A stretch of DNA of 47,306 bases, from positions 372,654-419,959 of the forward strand of contig NZ_DAGX01000005.1 of the NCBI RefSeq assembly GCF_002498315.1, read 5' to 3'. The translations under genes were made by a program, and so were the position numbers. A model generated the notes under the pieces. The model made no database searches, was not told where the DNA came from, and was given only the letters and a program-made list of their open reading frames with translations. Positions 26,300-35,170 of this stretch are shown piece by piece. Numbering within the stretch: the first letter of the stretch is position 1; each line of letters begins with the position of its first letter. The stretch comes from Methanofollis sp. UBA420 (GTDB lineage Archaea > Halobacteriota > Methanomicrobia > Methanomicrobiales > Methanofollaceae).

Positions 26300-27619
26300 A
26301 TGGACGACGGTTACACCCGTAGTGGTGGGCTCAGCGCAGGCACCGCGGTCGCCTTCGCAGTCGGAAACATGGTCGGAGCAGGAGTTTTCGTGCTCTCCGG
26401 CCTCATGATACAGACGGCCGGCCCCGCAGCCATTCTGTCATATCTCCTCTGCGGTATCCTCGTCGCCTTCACCGGTCTGTCCTATGCCGTCCTTGCGAGC
26501 ATCTGCCCGGGCGACGGCGGCGGATATCTCTATGCCCACCGGATGCTCGGGCCGTATCCCGGTTTTCTTGCCGGGTGGGGGATGTATATCAGCGTCACCA
26601 TCGCCTCGGCCTTCGTCCTTCTCGGCCTCGGCATCTATGCAAACCGCCTTCTCGGCACTGCCTTCGACCCCAGGATCGCCGCCCTTGCCGGCCTCGCCCT
26701 GCTCACTGTCCTCAACCTGAGGAGCACCGCCGAGGCCGGACGGGCCGAGGTGGCCCTCGTCGCAGTGAAGATCGCCATCCTTACCCTGGTGGCGGTCGTC
26801 GGCGCGACATATCTCACGCCTGCAGACCTCACACCCTTCTTCCCCCACGGGACCGGTGCGATGTTCGACGGTGTTGCGATGGTCTTCTTCGCCTATCTCG
26901 GCTTTCAGGTCGTGGCGATGATGGGAGGCGAGATCAAGAGTTCGGCGCGGGTCGTTCCCCTCGCCACCCTCGCCTCGATCGGGATCGTCGCCGTGATCTA
27001 CTGCGGCGTCGAAGTCGCCCTCCTGGCCGCCCGCCTCCCAGCCTACGGGGAGAGCAGCCTCTTCGATGCCGCGATCGTCTTCTTCGGCGGATGGGGAGGG
27101 ACGATCATCGCTCTCGGGGCGATATTTTCCACGCTCTCGGCGGCGAACGCCAATATCATCGGCGGGTCCAGGGTGATCCTCACGATGGCGGCCGAAAAAC
27201 AGATCCCCGGACGTTTTGCCGTCCTCCGGGGCGAAAAGCCGGCGAATGCCGTGCTTCTTTCGGCAGGCGTTGCGGCCGGGCTGATCCTCCTCGGAGACCT
27301 GGGAGTGATCGTCGACCTCACCAACACCGTCGCCCTCGTCTCGATGGCCCTCGTCAACATCAGCGCCGTCGTCCTCACCCTCGGGCACAGGACTGTCCCG
27401 GGCGACCGGACCTACTTCAAGGTTCCGTTCGGCCCTCTCCTCCCCCTGGTCGGCGCGGGTTCCTGCATCCTCATGCTCGTCACCCTTCCCCTCTCGATCC
27501 TGGCGGCCGGGGGCGCGGCCCTCCTTGCCGGGACGCTCTTTTTCGTCATCGAGGACACGCCCGAAGGAGAGCGTGCGGCCGCCGAGATCAGGGAGTTCAT
27601 CGGGAAGGAGGGGGGATAA
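26300..27619 (+). CDS. APC-superfamily amino acid permease (first of pair)
   Basis: 439 aa transporter with about 12 membrane spans. The TM1 signature GNMVGAGVFVLSGL and the TM6 region FFAYLGFQVVAMMGGEIK are typical of APC-family amino acid/polyamine antiporters and permeases. Substrate unknown. It starts 40 bases after the protease and its stop codon overlaps the apparent start of a second permease, so both were probably produced by duplication and are co-translated. Confidence 0.9.
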   Translation: MDDGYTRSGGLSAGTAVAFAVGNMVGAGVFVLSGLMIQTAGPAAILSYLLCGILVAFTGLSYAVLASICPGDGGGYLYAHRMLGPYPGFLAGWGMYISVTIASAFVLLGLGIYANRLLGTAFDPRIAALAGLALLTVLNLRSTAEAGRAEVALVAVKIAILTLVAVVGATYLTPADLTPFFPHGTGAMFDGVAMVFFAYLGFQVVAMMGGEIKSSARVVPLATLASIGIVAVIYCGVEVALLAARLPAYGESSLFDAAIVFFGGWGGTIIALGAIFSTLSAANANIIGGSRVILTMAAEKQIPGRFAVLRGEKPANAVLLSAGVAAGLILLGDLGVIVDLTNTVALVSMALVNISAVVLTLGHRTVPGDRTYFKVPFGPLLPLVGAGSCILMLVTLPLSILAAGGAALLAGTLFFVIEDTPEGERAAAEIREFIGKEGG

Positions 27620-28908
27620 CGGCGAACCGGAGTCTCGGCCTCCTCCAGGTCGTCGCCATCGGGATCGGCGGGATGGTCGGTGGGGGCATCTTCGCCGTTC
27701 TCGGGCTTGCCGCGGACCTGGGGAAGGGAGGGACACCGGTCGCGTTTCTCCTGGCGGGGATCGTCGCTCTCGTCACCTCGTACTCGTACGCCCGTCTCTC
27801 GGTGGCGTTCCCGAGTGCGGGCGGAACCACCAGGTTCCTGGACGAAGCCTTCGGAGGAGGTCTCCTCTCGGGCGGACTGAACGTCCTGCTCTGGGAGAGT
27901 TATATCGTGATGATCGCGCTCTACGCCTACGCCTTCGGGAGTTACGGGGCGTCGTACCTCCCCGCAGGGTGGAGCGCCGTCGGAAAGCACGCGCTGATCA
28001 TCGCCGTCATCCTCCTCTTTACCGGGATAAACGCTCTGGGCGCAAACATCGTCGGCGAGGCCGAGGAGTGGATCGTCGCCTTCAAACTGGCGATCCTCGC
28101 CCTCTTCGTACTGGCCGGGCTTACTGCGATCGACCCCTCCAGGCTCGCACCCTCGACATGGGCGTCTCCTCTCGGCCTGGTCGCCGGCGGGATGATCATC
28201 TTCGTCGCCTACGAGGGCTTCGAACTGATCGCAAACACGGCGAAGGACACGCGGGATCCTGAGCGAACCCTGCCGCGGGCCTACGGCATCTCGGTGGTCC
28301 TGGTCATGGTCCTCTACATCGCGGTTTCGGCGGTCGCCGTCGGCACGCTCTCCTCTTCCGAAATCGCCGCGGCGCAGGACTATGCCCTCGCGGCGGCGGC
28401 GCGGCCGGTCCTGGGTGCCGTCGGGTTCCTGCTCATCACTGTCGCCGCCCTCCTCTCGACGGCGTCGGCGATCAACGCCACCCTGTACGGCACGGCGCGG
28501 GTGAGTTACACCCTCGCGAAGGACGGCGAACTCCCTGAAGACCTGGAGCGGCGGGTCTGGGACCGGCCCGTCGAAGGGCTCTTCATCACCTCGGCGCTCG
28601 CCCTCCTCGCCGCCAGCTTCCTGGACCTCTCCTCGATCTCGGTCGCCGGCAGCGCGGGGTTCCTCTTCATCTTCCTTGCGGTGAACGTTGCGTGCTACCG
28701 GCTTTCCGACCGGGCGAGGAGCAGCCGCGGCATCGCCCTTCTCGGGTGCGTTCTCTGTGCCGCAGCGCTCGGCATCCTCCTGGTGGAGATCGGCCTTTCG
28801 TCCCCCGGGCGCCTGGTCGTCCCCGCCCTCCTCCTCGTTGCGGCCTTCGGGATCGAGGGGGCGTATCGGGGGGTGAGAGAGAGGAGGAGGACGGAGAGAA
28901 GGGCGTGA
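27616..28908 (+). CDS. APC-superfamily permease (second of pair), apparent ATA start
   Basis: About 430 aa, 12 spans, related to its upstream neighbour (TM1 signature GIGGMVGGGIFAVLGLA; TM6 FVAYEGFELIANTAKD). The frame has no ATG, GTG or TTG at a sensible place: the first ATG (27673) lies inside TM1 and no candidate occurs for a long way upstream. A strong site AAGGAGG (27604-27610) sits 5 bases before an ATA at 27616, which overlaps the TAA of the first permease and gives a normal N-terminus (I/M-TANRSLGLLQVVAIGIGG). I therefore annotate an ATA start; a sequencing error or point mutation of ATG is the alternative. Transport function should be intact if translated. Confidence 0.8.
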   Translation: MTANRSLGLLQVVAIGIGGMVGGGIFAVLGLAADLGKGGTPVAFLLAGIVALVTSYSYARLSVAFPSAGGTTRFLDEAFGGGLLSGGLNVLLWESYIVMIALYAYAFGSYGASYLPAGWSAVGKHALIIAVILLFTGINALGANIVGEAEEWIVAFKLAILALFVLAGLTAIDPSRLAPSTWASPLGLVAGGMIIFVAYEGFELIANTAKDTRDPERTLPRAYGISVVLVMVLYIAVSAVAVGTLSSSEIAAAQDYALAAAARPVLGAVGFLLITVAALLSTASAINATLYGTARVSYTLAKDGELPEDLERRVWDRPVEGLFITSALALLAASFLDLSSISVAGSAGFLFIFLAVNVACYRLSDRARSSRGIALLGCVLCAAALGILLVEIGLSSPGRLVVPALLLVAAFGIEGAYRGVRERRRTERRA

Positions 28909-28922
28909 GCGTGGAGGCATCT

Positions 28923-28938
28923 GTCTCCTGAAGGAGAC
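28923..28938 (+). terminator. Hairpin after the second permease
   Basis: Perfect arms GTCTCC and GGAGAC around TGAA, 14 bases after the permease stop. No T-run follows, so a role in RNA stability is as likely as termination. Confidence 0.3.
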
Positions 28939-29018
28939 GAGGCGGCAGAGAGAACGAATGATTTTCGTGCTTCATTAAGGATGAAATGTGTTGAAAAGGA
29001 TGCTTTGTCGGTTGTGAG

Positions 29019-29027
29019 ATTTATACC
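29019..29027 (+). promoter_or_regulatory. Probable TATA box of the DUF4062-NTPase gene
   Basis: ATTTATACC lies 59 bases before the start codon at the border where base composition switches from GC-rich to AT-rich, in keeping with the gene carrying its own promoter. Confidence 0.45.
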
Positions 29028-29085
29028 AAAGACAGAAAGACAAGACTTATGTTTGCCAGAATAACTGAATAAACGATAGGAAGAT

Positions 29086-32000
29086 ATGAAATCCATATTC
29101 ATCAGTTCAACATCTAGAGATTTAATAAATGAACGGGATATAGCAATTGAAACAATCGATGATCTCGATTCCGCAAAGGCTGTTGCAATGGAGAGATTTC
29201 CATCGAATCCCCATCCATCAAAAGACGTCTGCTTATCATACCTGCGGGAATGTGACTTGGTCATTCTAATATTGGGATTTAAATACGGCTCAGAAGATCC
29301 CGAAGAAAATCTATCCATTACCGAAATTGAGTATAATGAAGCAAAAAAGCATAATTTGCCAGTATTAGTCTTTTTAAAAAATGATGATAAAGGCAATTGG
29401 ATACCTGATGAAGAATCCGAGAAAAAAGAAAAACTTGAATATTTTAAGAAACGGTTGGATTCTGAAATAACAAGAGTAACATTTCAAAGACCAGAGGAGT
29501 TAGGAAGAAAAATCGCAATTGCGATATACAATTATGAATCTGAGTATGGAGAAGTTGGAATACACAATCGCCAAATCTTGACTGGAGATCAATTTTTCAA
29601 GCCCTATTTATCCAAGCAAAAAATATTCAATCATTGTCATCAGTTTCTTGGTCGAACTGAAATTTTTCAAAAGGCTTGCGAATTCATTGGATCAACAAAA
29701 AAAATACTGATGATTCATGGTCGAGGGGGTATCGGAAAGAGTAAGTTGCTTTATGAATTGCAGAATAAAATCGTCAGTGAGCACCAATATAAAGTATGGT
29801 TTCTTCGTGAAAATGCACAAATATTCGAAGATTTGTACCGGCAAATCCCATTGAAAAGAAAGAATATTATCATCATCGATGATGCACATCGCCAAAATGA
29901 TCTGAGGATGCTTTTTCAAATTGCAATAGACTCTCCTGATTCGATTCAACTAATCTTCTCTCTTAGAAATTATGGTTTGAATTCATTAAAAGCCCAATCT
30001 CTTCAGAATGGATTTGAACCCGGGGATATAGAAATATTGCCCGAAATCACAGATTTAAAGCGTGAAGACATGGAGGCTCTTGCAGACTCCATATTGGATG
30101 ATGATCATAAAAATTTTAGAGACGCTTTGGTTAATGTGGCCCGTGATTCACCTTTAGTCCTGGTTATTGGGGCAAGATTGGTGAATGATAATTCAATTCT
30201 CCCTCATTTACTATCGAAGGATAAGGATTTCCAAACCATTGTTCTTGAAAAATTCTCAGATATTTTAATAGGCAATTTGACTGATGAATTCGATAGATCC
30301 GATGTAAAACATGTTCTCAGGTTATTTTCTGCACTTCAACCAGTGGATCTTAACGACACAACATTGGATAAGATATCAGAGTTTATTGGCATAGAAAAAT
30401 ATGAATTGAACTTGATTATTTCTGAATTAGAGTCAGCAGGTGTTCTTCTCAAAAAAGGGCGAGCAGGATTAAGAATTACTCCAGATGTATTCTCTGATTA
30501 CATTTTGTCTGAAGTTTGCGTAACGCAGGATCGCCTTACAGGATATGCCGATAAGGTATTTGATGCATTTTATGATACGTTTCCCGCCCAAATAATTTCA
30601 AATATTGCGGAATTAGATTGGCGGGTTCAAAGTAATGGAACCAAAATTGATGTAATGAATCATATCTGGGAGAAAATTTTCAATCACTATAAACAAGGTT
30701 CAAATCTAGATCGGCATAAGATTTTAACGATCATAGAAAAAATTGCATATCTTCAACCCTCAAAATCGTTTGAGATCATTGAGTTTGCATTAACACACCA
30801 CTCTTCTGAAGATGAGGGTATATCTGGACTTTACGTATTTACACATGAAGATATAATATCTGACATTCCAGGGATCCTCAAAAAAATATCGTATAACATA
30901 CAATATCTTCCCCAATGCTGCGACATCTTATGGGACTTGGGCAAAGATCATGAAGGAGATCTTAACTCTGATACAAGCCCTCCTATAAGCATTCTTCAGG
31001 ATCTCGCACAGTATCGTCTCCATAAACCCACAGTTATCCAATCGATTCTTTTAGATGCCGTAGAGAAATGGCTGCGAGACCCTTCATCTCATAACCATCT
31101 CCATTCACCCCTTGATATAATCGATCCAATTCTCAAAAAAGACGGAGAAGACTCTCGATTTACGGGATCTAAGTTCGAATTCACATCATTTGCAATCAGT
31201 AATCATAAAACACTAAAAATCCGAAGGAAAGCATTAGATTTAATATCCACATCATTTGCAATAGAGTCAACCAGAGTGAGACTACGAGCGATAAAAAGTC
31301 TTATGGATGCGCTTCGTCCCCCTAGACCGTTATTTGGAAGGAAAATATCAGAGGAGGAATATGTGAAATGGTATGCCGAAGAAAAAGAAATACTCAATAT
31401 TTTTGAAAAAATTACCTCGGAAATCCGAGATCCTGTTGTAAGGATAGAGATCCGTCAGAATTTACATTGGTATGCAAGGTTCGGGAGAGATGAGGAAAAT
31501 CTGAAAAAAGCTAAAAACACAATTAAAAAAATCAGAGAAACGTTTGATGTACGCTTGGTCAGAGCAATGCGATATTCATTTGATGAAAGAGAGGGAGGAG
31601 ATTATAAGAAGACAACAGAAGCAATCGACCACAATATCCAGAATACAGTTAAAAAATTCATTTCCAAACAAAAATCCCCAGATGCTGCATATTCGAGGCT
31701 CAATGATATAATTCACAACTTCGATATCGAAAGAATTTCCTATAATTCAGGGCGATTTTTTTATTTCCTCGGAAAGATGGATCCAAAATATTCTGAAAAA
31801 ATTTGTTTAAACATAATCTCAGATCAATCCTCATCCTTATGTCAGCATTATGGATCAATTATAGCGGGGATTATTGAATCGAACAAGAGCATTGCAAAAC
31901 GCCTTATCAAAGAGGGACTCCACTCCCGGCAAATTTCAATTTGTAGATCGATTGCATTTGGATATTCAAACGGGTGGTGGCAGGGTAGGATTGAAAAAAG

Positions 32001-32961
32001 TGAATTACAGACTGTCGAAAGATTATTGAAATGTTCAGACGATTATATCAGAAAATCTGCAATTGCTGCCCTTGCAGAATTTCCACGGTCGGAAAATCGA
32101 AAAATAAAAAAAATTGCGTTAAACTTGGACATCGGCGAGAATATTTCGTTTGCAGATGAACTTTTTAAATTATTTTTTTCCACAACAAATAAACCCGCAC
32201 TTAAACTAACAAAATCAGAAATTAAAAAGATGATTATGAAATTGAAACCTCTGCCATCTTTAGAGGAACTTCCAAATGGAAGAGGATTTTATGTCTGCAA
32301 TTTTTTCAAGTATGCTGGTGAAAAGGATCCAGATGCAATAATTTCTCTATTTTTTGAAAGGATAAAATATGGGGAGGAGATCCGTGAAAGATCTTGGAAC
32401 AGTTTTGAGCCAATTCCTTTCATTATACATTCGGATTGGCTGGAACCCTTCTACAGACGCCCCGAGTACCAAAAATTGCTGAAAAAGGTTCGTGATGAAG
32501 CAGATAATGCCAATTATAAATGGAGGTACGGGTGCTTATTCAAACTGATCTCAAATAATTATTCTGCCGGATCCTTACAGTCTCTATCAGAGTGGGTTGA
32601 TTCTGGCAGTCAAAGAAAAATTCTGACAGTCTGTGCCCTGATCCAGCATGCGCCCCCAGAATTCCTTCTTTCCAATTCAGATTTTGTTAATAAAATTCTG
32701 GAATCATCATCGAAGATCGATATCCCCTGTCATAATAAAGTAAAAGAAACCCTCCATAGAATTGCACGATGTTCTGCAAGAACGGGAACAGTGGGTGAGC
32801 CATTCCCGCTTGATCTTAAAATAAGGGATGGTGCTGATGACTGTGCACATAAATTCCCTGCTGGATCTGCTACAGGGAGATTTTATCATGAATTAGCAGA
32901 TGAGGCAAACAGATGGGTAAAGGACGCAATAATCGACGATGAAGACTATTTCGATGACTGA
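29086..32961 (+). CDS. DUF4062 - STAND-like NTPase, putative NLR-like defence protein
   Basis: 1291 aa soluble protein, single-gene unit. N-terminal DUF4062 domain (about 1-105): FISSTSRDLINERD, then LRECDLVILILGFKYGS, SITEIEYNEAKKHNLPVLVF. A P-loop NTPase follows: Walker A GRGGIGKS (212-219), Walker B IIIIDD (261-266), a sensor-like IQLIFSLRN, and SPLVLVIGARL that resembles the GLPL-type motif of NB-ARC/STAND ATPases. Residues from about 400 onward form a winged-helix-like segment and then a roughly 800-residue, mostly helical region without a recognised family, the expected sensor part. DUF4062 in TEP1- and NWD1-like proteins is likewise joined to NACHT NTPases. Codon use and base composition are strikingly AT-rich against GC-rich neighbours, so it was probably acquired. 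Antiviral function is inference. Confidence 0.85.
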   Translation: MKSIFISSTSRDLINERDIAIETIDDLDSAKAVAMERFPSNPHPSKDVCLSYLRECDLVILILGFKYGSEDPEENLSITEIEYNEAKKHNLPVLVFLKNDDKGNWIPDEESEKKEKLEYFKKRLDSEITRVTFQRPEELGRKIAIAIYNYESEYGEVGIHNRQILTGDQFFKPYLSKQKIFNHCHQFLGRTEIFQKACEFIGSTKKILMIHGRGGIGKSKLLYELQNKIVSEHQYKVWFLRENAQIFEDLYRQIPLKRKNIIIIDDAHRQNDLRMLFQIAIDSPDSIQLIFSLRNYGLNSLKAQSLQNGFEPGDIEILPEITDLKREDMEALADSILDDDHKNFRDALVNVARDSPLVLVIGARLVNDNSILPHLLSKDKDFQTIVLEKFSDILIGNLTDEFDRSDVKHVLRLFSALQPVDLNDTTLDKISEFIGIEKYELNLIISELESAGVLLKKGRAGLRITPDVFSDYILSEVCVTQDRLTGYADKVFDAFYDTFPAQIISNIAELDWRVQSNGTKIDVMNHIWEKIFNHYKQGSNLDRHKILTIIEKIAYLQPSKSFEIIEFALTHHSSEDEGISGLYVFTHEDIISDIPGILKKISYNIQYLPQCCDILWDLGKDHEGDLNSDTSPPISILQDLAQYRLHKPTVIQSILLDAVEKWLRDPSSHNHLHSPLDIIDPILKKDGEDSRFTGSKFEFTSFAISNHKTLKIRRKALDLISTSFAIESTRVRLRAIKSLMDALRPPRPLFGRKISEEEYVKWYAEEKEILNIFEKITSEIRDPVVRIEIRQNLHWYARFGRDEENLKKAKNTIKKIRETFDVRLVRAMRYSFDEREGGDYKKTTEAIDHNIQNTVKKFISKQKSPDAAYSRLNDIIHNFDIERISYNSGRFFYFLGKMDPKYSEKICLNIISDQSSSLCQHYGSIIAGIIESNKSIAKRLIKEGLHSRQISICRSIAFGYSNGWWQGRIEKSELQTVERLLKCSDDYIRKSAIAALAEFPRSENRKIKKIALNLDIGENISFADELFKLFFSTTNKPALKLTKSEIKKMIMKLKPLPSLEELPNGRGFYVCNFFKYAGEKDPDAIISLFFERIKYGEEIRERSWNSFEPIPFIIHSDWLEPFYRRPEYQKLLKKVRDEADNANYKWRYGCLFKLISNNYSAGSLQSLSEWVDSGSQRKILTVCALIQHAPPEFLLSNSDFVNKILESSSKIDIPCHNKVKETLHRIARCSARTGTVGEPFPLDLKIRDGADDCAHKFPAGSATGRFYHELADEANRWVKDAIIDDEDYFDD

Positions 32962-33180
32962 TTTTTCCCTTCCTTCAGTATTTTCTTTTGTTCTGGAATC
33001 GATTCATTGATGCAAAAATCTCACCCTTTCTTCAGCAATTAGGAACGATATGATCACTGGAGTCACTTTCAGGAACCGAAGGCGTGAAGGCATGACCGAG
33101 CAGCACAGAAACTACCGCAACCTCTTCAACGGAGTGATCGCGTCCACGCTCAGGCGTGCGCTCGGGATCGTCGCCGACCC
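32962..33180. other. Spacer after the NTPase gene
   Basis: Starts with T-rich sequence (32962-33000) that can terminate the NTPase gene. The composition returns to GC-rich at about 33050. A 60-codon plus-strand frame (33050-33232) overlaps the convergent DJ-1 gene and has no recognisable domain; I do not annotate it. Confidence 0.4.
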
Positions 33181-33816
33181 TCACTCTTTCATCTTTCCCG
33201 CCGTCGGGTCGGCCGAATCGACATTCAGGTAGCCGGTCTTGATGGTGCGCACCCAGAATTCGAGAAATCCGGGGAGGAACACGTCCAGCGTCCGTATGAT
33301 CTCGGCGGCAAACTCCACGAACCCAAAGGGGTTTGCCGTGATGATGCCACCGTCGGCGACGCTCGGCACATGGACGTACTGCGTCTCCCCGCGATAGTCG
33401 GGGGCGTGCTCCTTCAGCCACTCTGGACCGCAACTGGTGTGGCGGACGTCGTCCAGAAAACCGTGCCGTGCGAGGAAGAGCGTCCCCCCGCAGATCGCCG
33501 CTACGGTGATTTTTTGCCGCACGCACTCCCGGATCAGGGGGACCAGTTCAACTGGGTCGTGGTTTTCGTAGTATGACGACCCTGGCAGGATCACCATCGC
33601 CGCATCCGCAAGGTCGACTCCGCCGACATCGACGTCCGGGAGGACCGTGATCCCGCCGAGCGACGTGACCGGCCCTTTCGAAAGCCCGAAGGCGATCACC
33701 CTGTAACTTCTTTTTTTCGGGAATGTTTTGTTCGTATCAGAGATCATGGAGACCGCAAGCGGCGGTTCCCAGTCGGCAAAAGCAGGACATGCGAAGAGAT
33801 AGACACTACCTTTCAT
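33181..33816 (-). CDS. DJ-1/PfpI family protein
   Basis: 211 aa protein with the class I glutamine amidotransferase-like fold. The nucleophile elbow is AAICGGTLFLARHG (Cys within ICGGT); MVILPGSSYYE supplies the upstream loop with Pro-Gly and the Glu position is Asp/Leu-like rather than the typical Glu18 of human DJ-1. GGIITANPFGFVEFAAEI near the end matches the GxxITxxG..A region of PfpI-like proteins. Members act as glyoxalases, proteases or chaperones; which one applies cannot be told here. It stands alone, convergent to the NTPase gene. Confidence 0.87.
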   Translation of the reverse strand: MKGSVYLFACPAFADWEPPLAVSMISDTNKTFPKKRSYRVIAFGLSKGPVTSLGGITVLPDVDVGGVDLADAAMVILPGSSYYENHDPVELVPLIRECVRQKITVAAICGGTLFLARHGFLDDVRHTSCGPEWLKEHAPDYRGETQYVHVPSVADGGIITANPFGFVEFAAEIIRTLDVFLPGFLEFWVRTIKTGYLNVDSADPTAGKMKE

Positions 33817-33908
33817 CGTTCACCGTACAGAGGATTTGAAGTCGGAGGTATAATATCTCCCGGGGAGGGAGCACAGATCCGCCGCCTTCCCTCTACCTTC
33901 TGCCCGGG

Positions 33909-33978
33909 CCATGAAAACCACTGAGGGGGTTTTCAAAGAACCGCTTGTAACTTCGTTTCATGAGCGATTCAACAGAGT
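33909..33978 (+). repeat. Dispersed ~70 bp repeat, copy A
   Basis: This stretch is about 80% identical to 39031-39099. It opens with arms GAAAACC...GGTTTTC that can form a hairpin, and ends with the best-conserved part, ACTTCGTTTCATGAGCGATT. Both copies lie in non-coding gaps and both are followed by a homopolymer run. Confidence 0.7.
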
Positions 33979-34078
33979 CCTTTTTTTCAAAACAGGCACG
34001 AAGCCCACCCCTTGAGAGGGAAGGGCGAATACAAAGATACAAGGGGGAGCCCACCAATCATCTGCACGAGGACCCTGA

Positions 34079-34567
34079 ATGGATGTCGTCGAAGGCTTTC
34101 TCTTCCTCGTGATACTCTTCGAGGTCGTCGCCTGCCTCATAGGGCTCGTGCTGCTCGGTTGTTTCTATACAATTCTCGCGAAGACAGGCGATCGCCTTCA
34201 CCACCTCGGGATACTCATCCTCCTCGCCGTGCTCGGTTTTGCCCTGCTCATGCAGACCGACGCCCCAACGCTTCTTATCGGGGCACTGGCATTCGGGGTG
34301 CCCGTGGCGGTGCTCGTCCCGCCCTTCGTCGTCTCCGGTCGGTCAGGCGAGACGCCCGGCTTCAGACGCGTTCTCGTCTGCGACATCCTGGTTTCGGTTG
34401 TCGGGATCTTCTTCCCGTTTCTCCTCGTCTCTTCCGGCCTCTCGATGGTGCCGGCCATCTACTGGCACACCCCTCTCTCCAACGGCGTGGTCTATGCCTG
34501 CGTGATGGCAGTGAATGTCGGTCTTGCGACGCTTCTGTATCGGTTTCTTGGATGGAGAGGGGCTTGA
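34079..34567 (+). CDS. Uncharacterised membrane protein
   Basis: 162 aa protein with about five hydrophobic segments: 5-32, 43-60, 62-80, 97-120 and 130-155. Only short loops lie between them and no motif is recognised. The GC-rich third-codon bias in frame supports a real gene. It stands between the dispersed repeat and a broken stomatin tail, so it may be a lineage-specific insertion. Confidence 0.65.
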   Translation: MDVVEGFLFLVILFEVVACLIGLVLLGCFYTILAKTGDRLHHLGILILLAVLGFALLMQTDAPTLLIGALAFGVPVAVLVPPFVVSGRSGETPGFRRVLVCDILVSVVGIFFPFLLVSSGLSMVPAIYWHTPLSNGVVYACVMAVNVGLATLLYRFLGWRGA

Positions 34568-34610
34568 CGGCGAAGGAGACCTGACCGGGACCCGGAACAG
34601 ATATTCGCCC

Positions 34611-34733
34611 AAAAAAAGATTAGAGTGCCTCTTTTTTCCCGGCCTCCGTGACATCCTCGACCTCCAGTGTCTCGTCGCGTGCCCCCCCAGCAAGAGTGCG
34701 CTCTGCTTGATGAGGCTCGATACCTCGAATAGA
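34611..34733 (-). pseudogene. Broken copy of the stomatin-gene 3' end (fragment 2)
   Basis: On the reverse strand this encodes a stretch ending in TLEVEDVTEAGKKEAL and stop, which matches the intact stomatin gene at MPEVEGVTEAG plus its terminal GKKESI. The DNA match continues past the stop into the A-rich/T-run flank (AAAAAAAGATTAGA here and beside the intact gene). The part of the tail between TEAG and GKKE is missing, and there is no start nearby, so it is a remnant of duplication. Confidence 0.65.
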
Positions 34734-34767
34734 ACAGTATATCAACAGACACGCTAGAGGCAGATCC

Positions 34768-34980
34768 ATGTTGCGGCAAGCGGTCACCTCCGGCACCATC
34801 CAATCGGTCGGATACAGTGCTCTCTCCGGCACCCTGGAGATCGAGTTCACGAACGGTTCTCTCTACCAGTATTCGGACGTCCCTGCGTCGGTCTATCGGG
34901 AATTGATGGCGGCCTCCTCCCACGGGACATACTTCAACGAACACATCAAAGAGTGGTATCACTTCAGAAAGATCCGGTAA
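34768..34980 (+). CDS. KTSC domain protein
   Basis: 70 aa protein consisting of a single KTSC domain: IQSVGYSALSGTLEIEFTNG, then LYQYSDVPASVYRELMAASSHGTYFNEHI. The domain is small and found in many prokaryotes and phages; it is often joined to lysyl-tRNA synthetase-like or nucleic acid enzymes, but its role is not established. It lies between two stomatin-tail fragments. Confidence 0.85.
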   Translation: MLRQAVTSGTIQSVGYSALSGTLEIEFTNGSLYQYSDVPASVYRELMAASSHGTYFNEHIKEWYHFRKIR

Positions 34981-35036
34981 GAGGCAGAGAATTTACCTGA
35001 ACCGGGAAAAAAGATATTTTTCCGTGCCGAAAAAAA

Positions 35037-35129
35037 TTACGGGGCCCCGGAGACAGACCCGGTCTTCGACTCCTCGATCGTCTCGCCGCACTCCACCTCT
35101 TTTTCGAGTTGCTTGAGAAGAGAGGAGAA
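35037..35129 (-). pseudogene. Broken copy of the stomatin-gene 3' end (fragment 1)
   Basis: Reverse-strand translation FSSLLKQLEKEVECGETIEESKTG aligns with the last residues of the intact stomatin, KLLERLEEKLETEGESIEELKIG, and then diverges to a stop at 35037-35039. No start or core is present. It lies just downstream of the intact gene in the same orientation. Confidence 0.6.
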
Positions 35130-35139
35130 ATGGGAATAG

Positions 35140-35168
35140 GTCCCGGAAATATTCCGGGACAAAAAAAA
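35140..35168 (-). terminator. T-run and 20-bp palindrome after the stomatin gene
   Basis: Reading the reverse strand, the stomatin stop is followed at once by eight T (35161-35168) and then by a perfect palindrome with 10-base arms, GTCCCGGAAT/ATTCCGGGAC (35141-35160). The T-run alone suits archaeal termination; the palindrome may stop read-through or act on the other strand. Confidence 0.6.
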
Positions 35169-35170
35169 GA

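Noticed and set aside
26575..28908. 777-codon forward frame that could be read as a single large protein
   Set aside because: Its first 340 codons are an out-of-frame reading of the first permease, rich in Arg; only the part after 27616 is permease-like.
26438..28920. Long reverse-strand frames (432 and 502 codons) opposite the two permeases
   Set aside because: Composition is dominated by Arg, Glu, Asp, Gly and Pro, the usual pattern of antisense frames in GC-rich genes.
33050..33232. 60-codon frame after the NTPase gene
   Set aside because: It overlaps the 3' end of the DJ-1 gene on the other strand and matches no family I know; may be chance.
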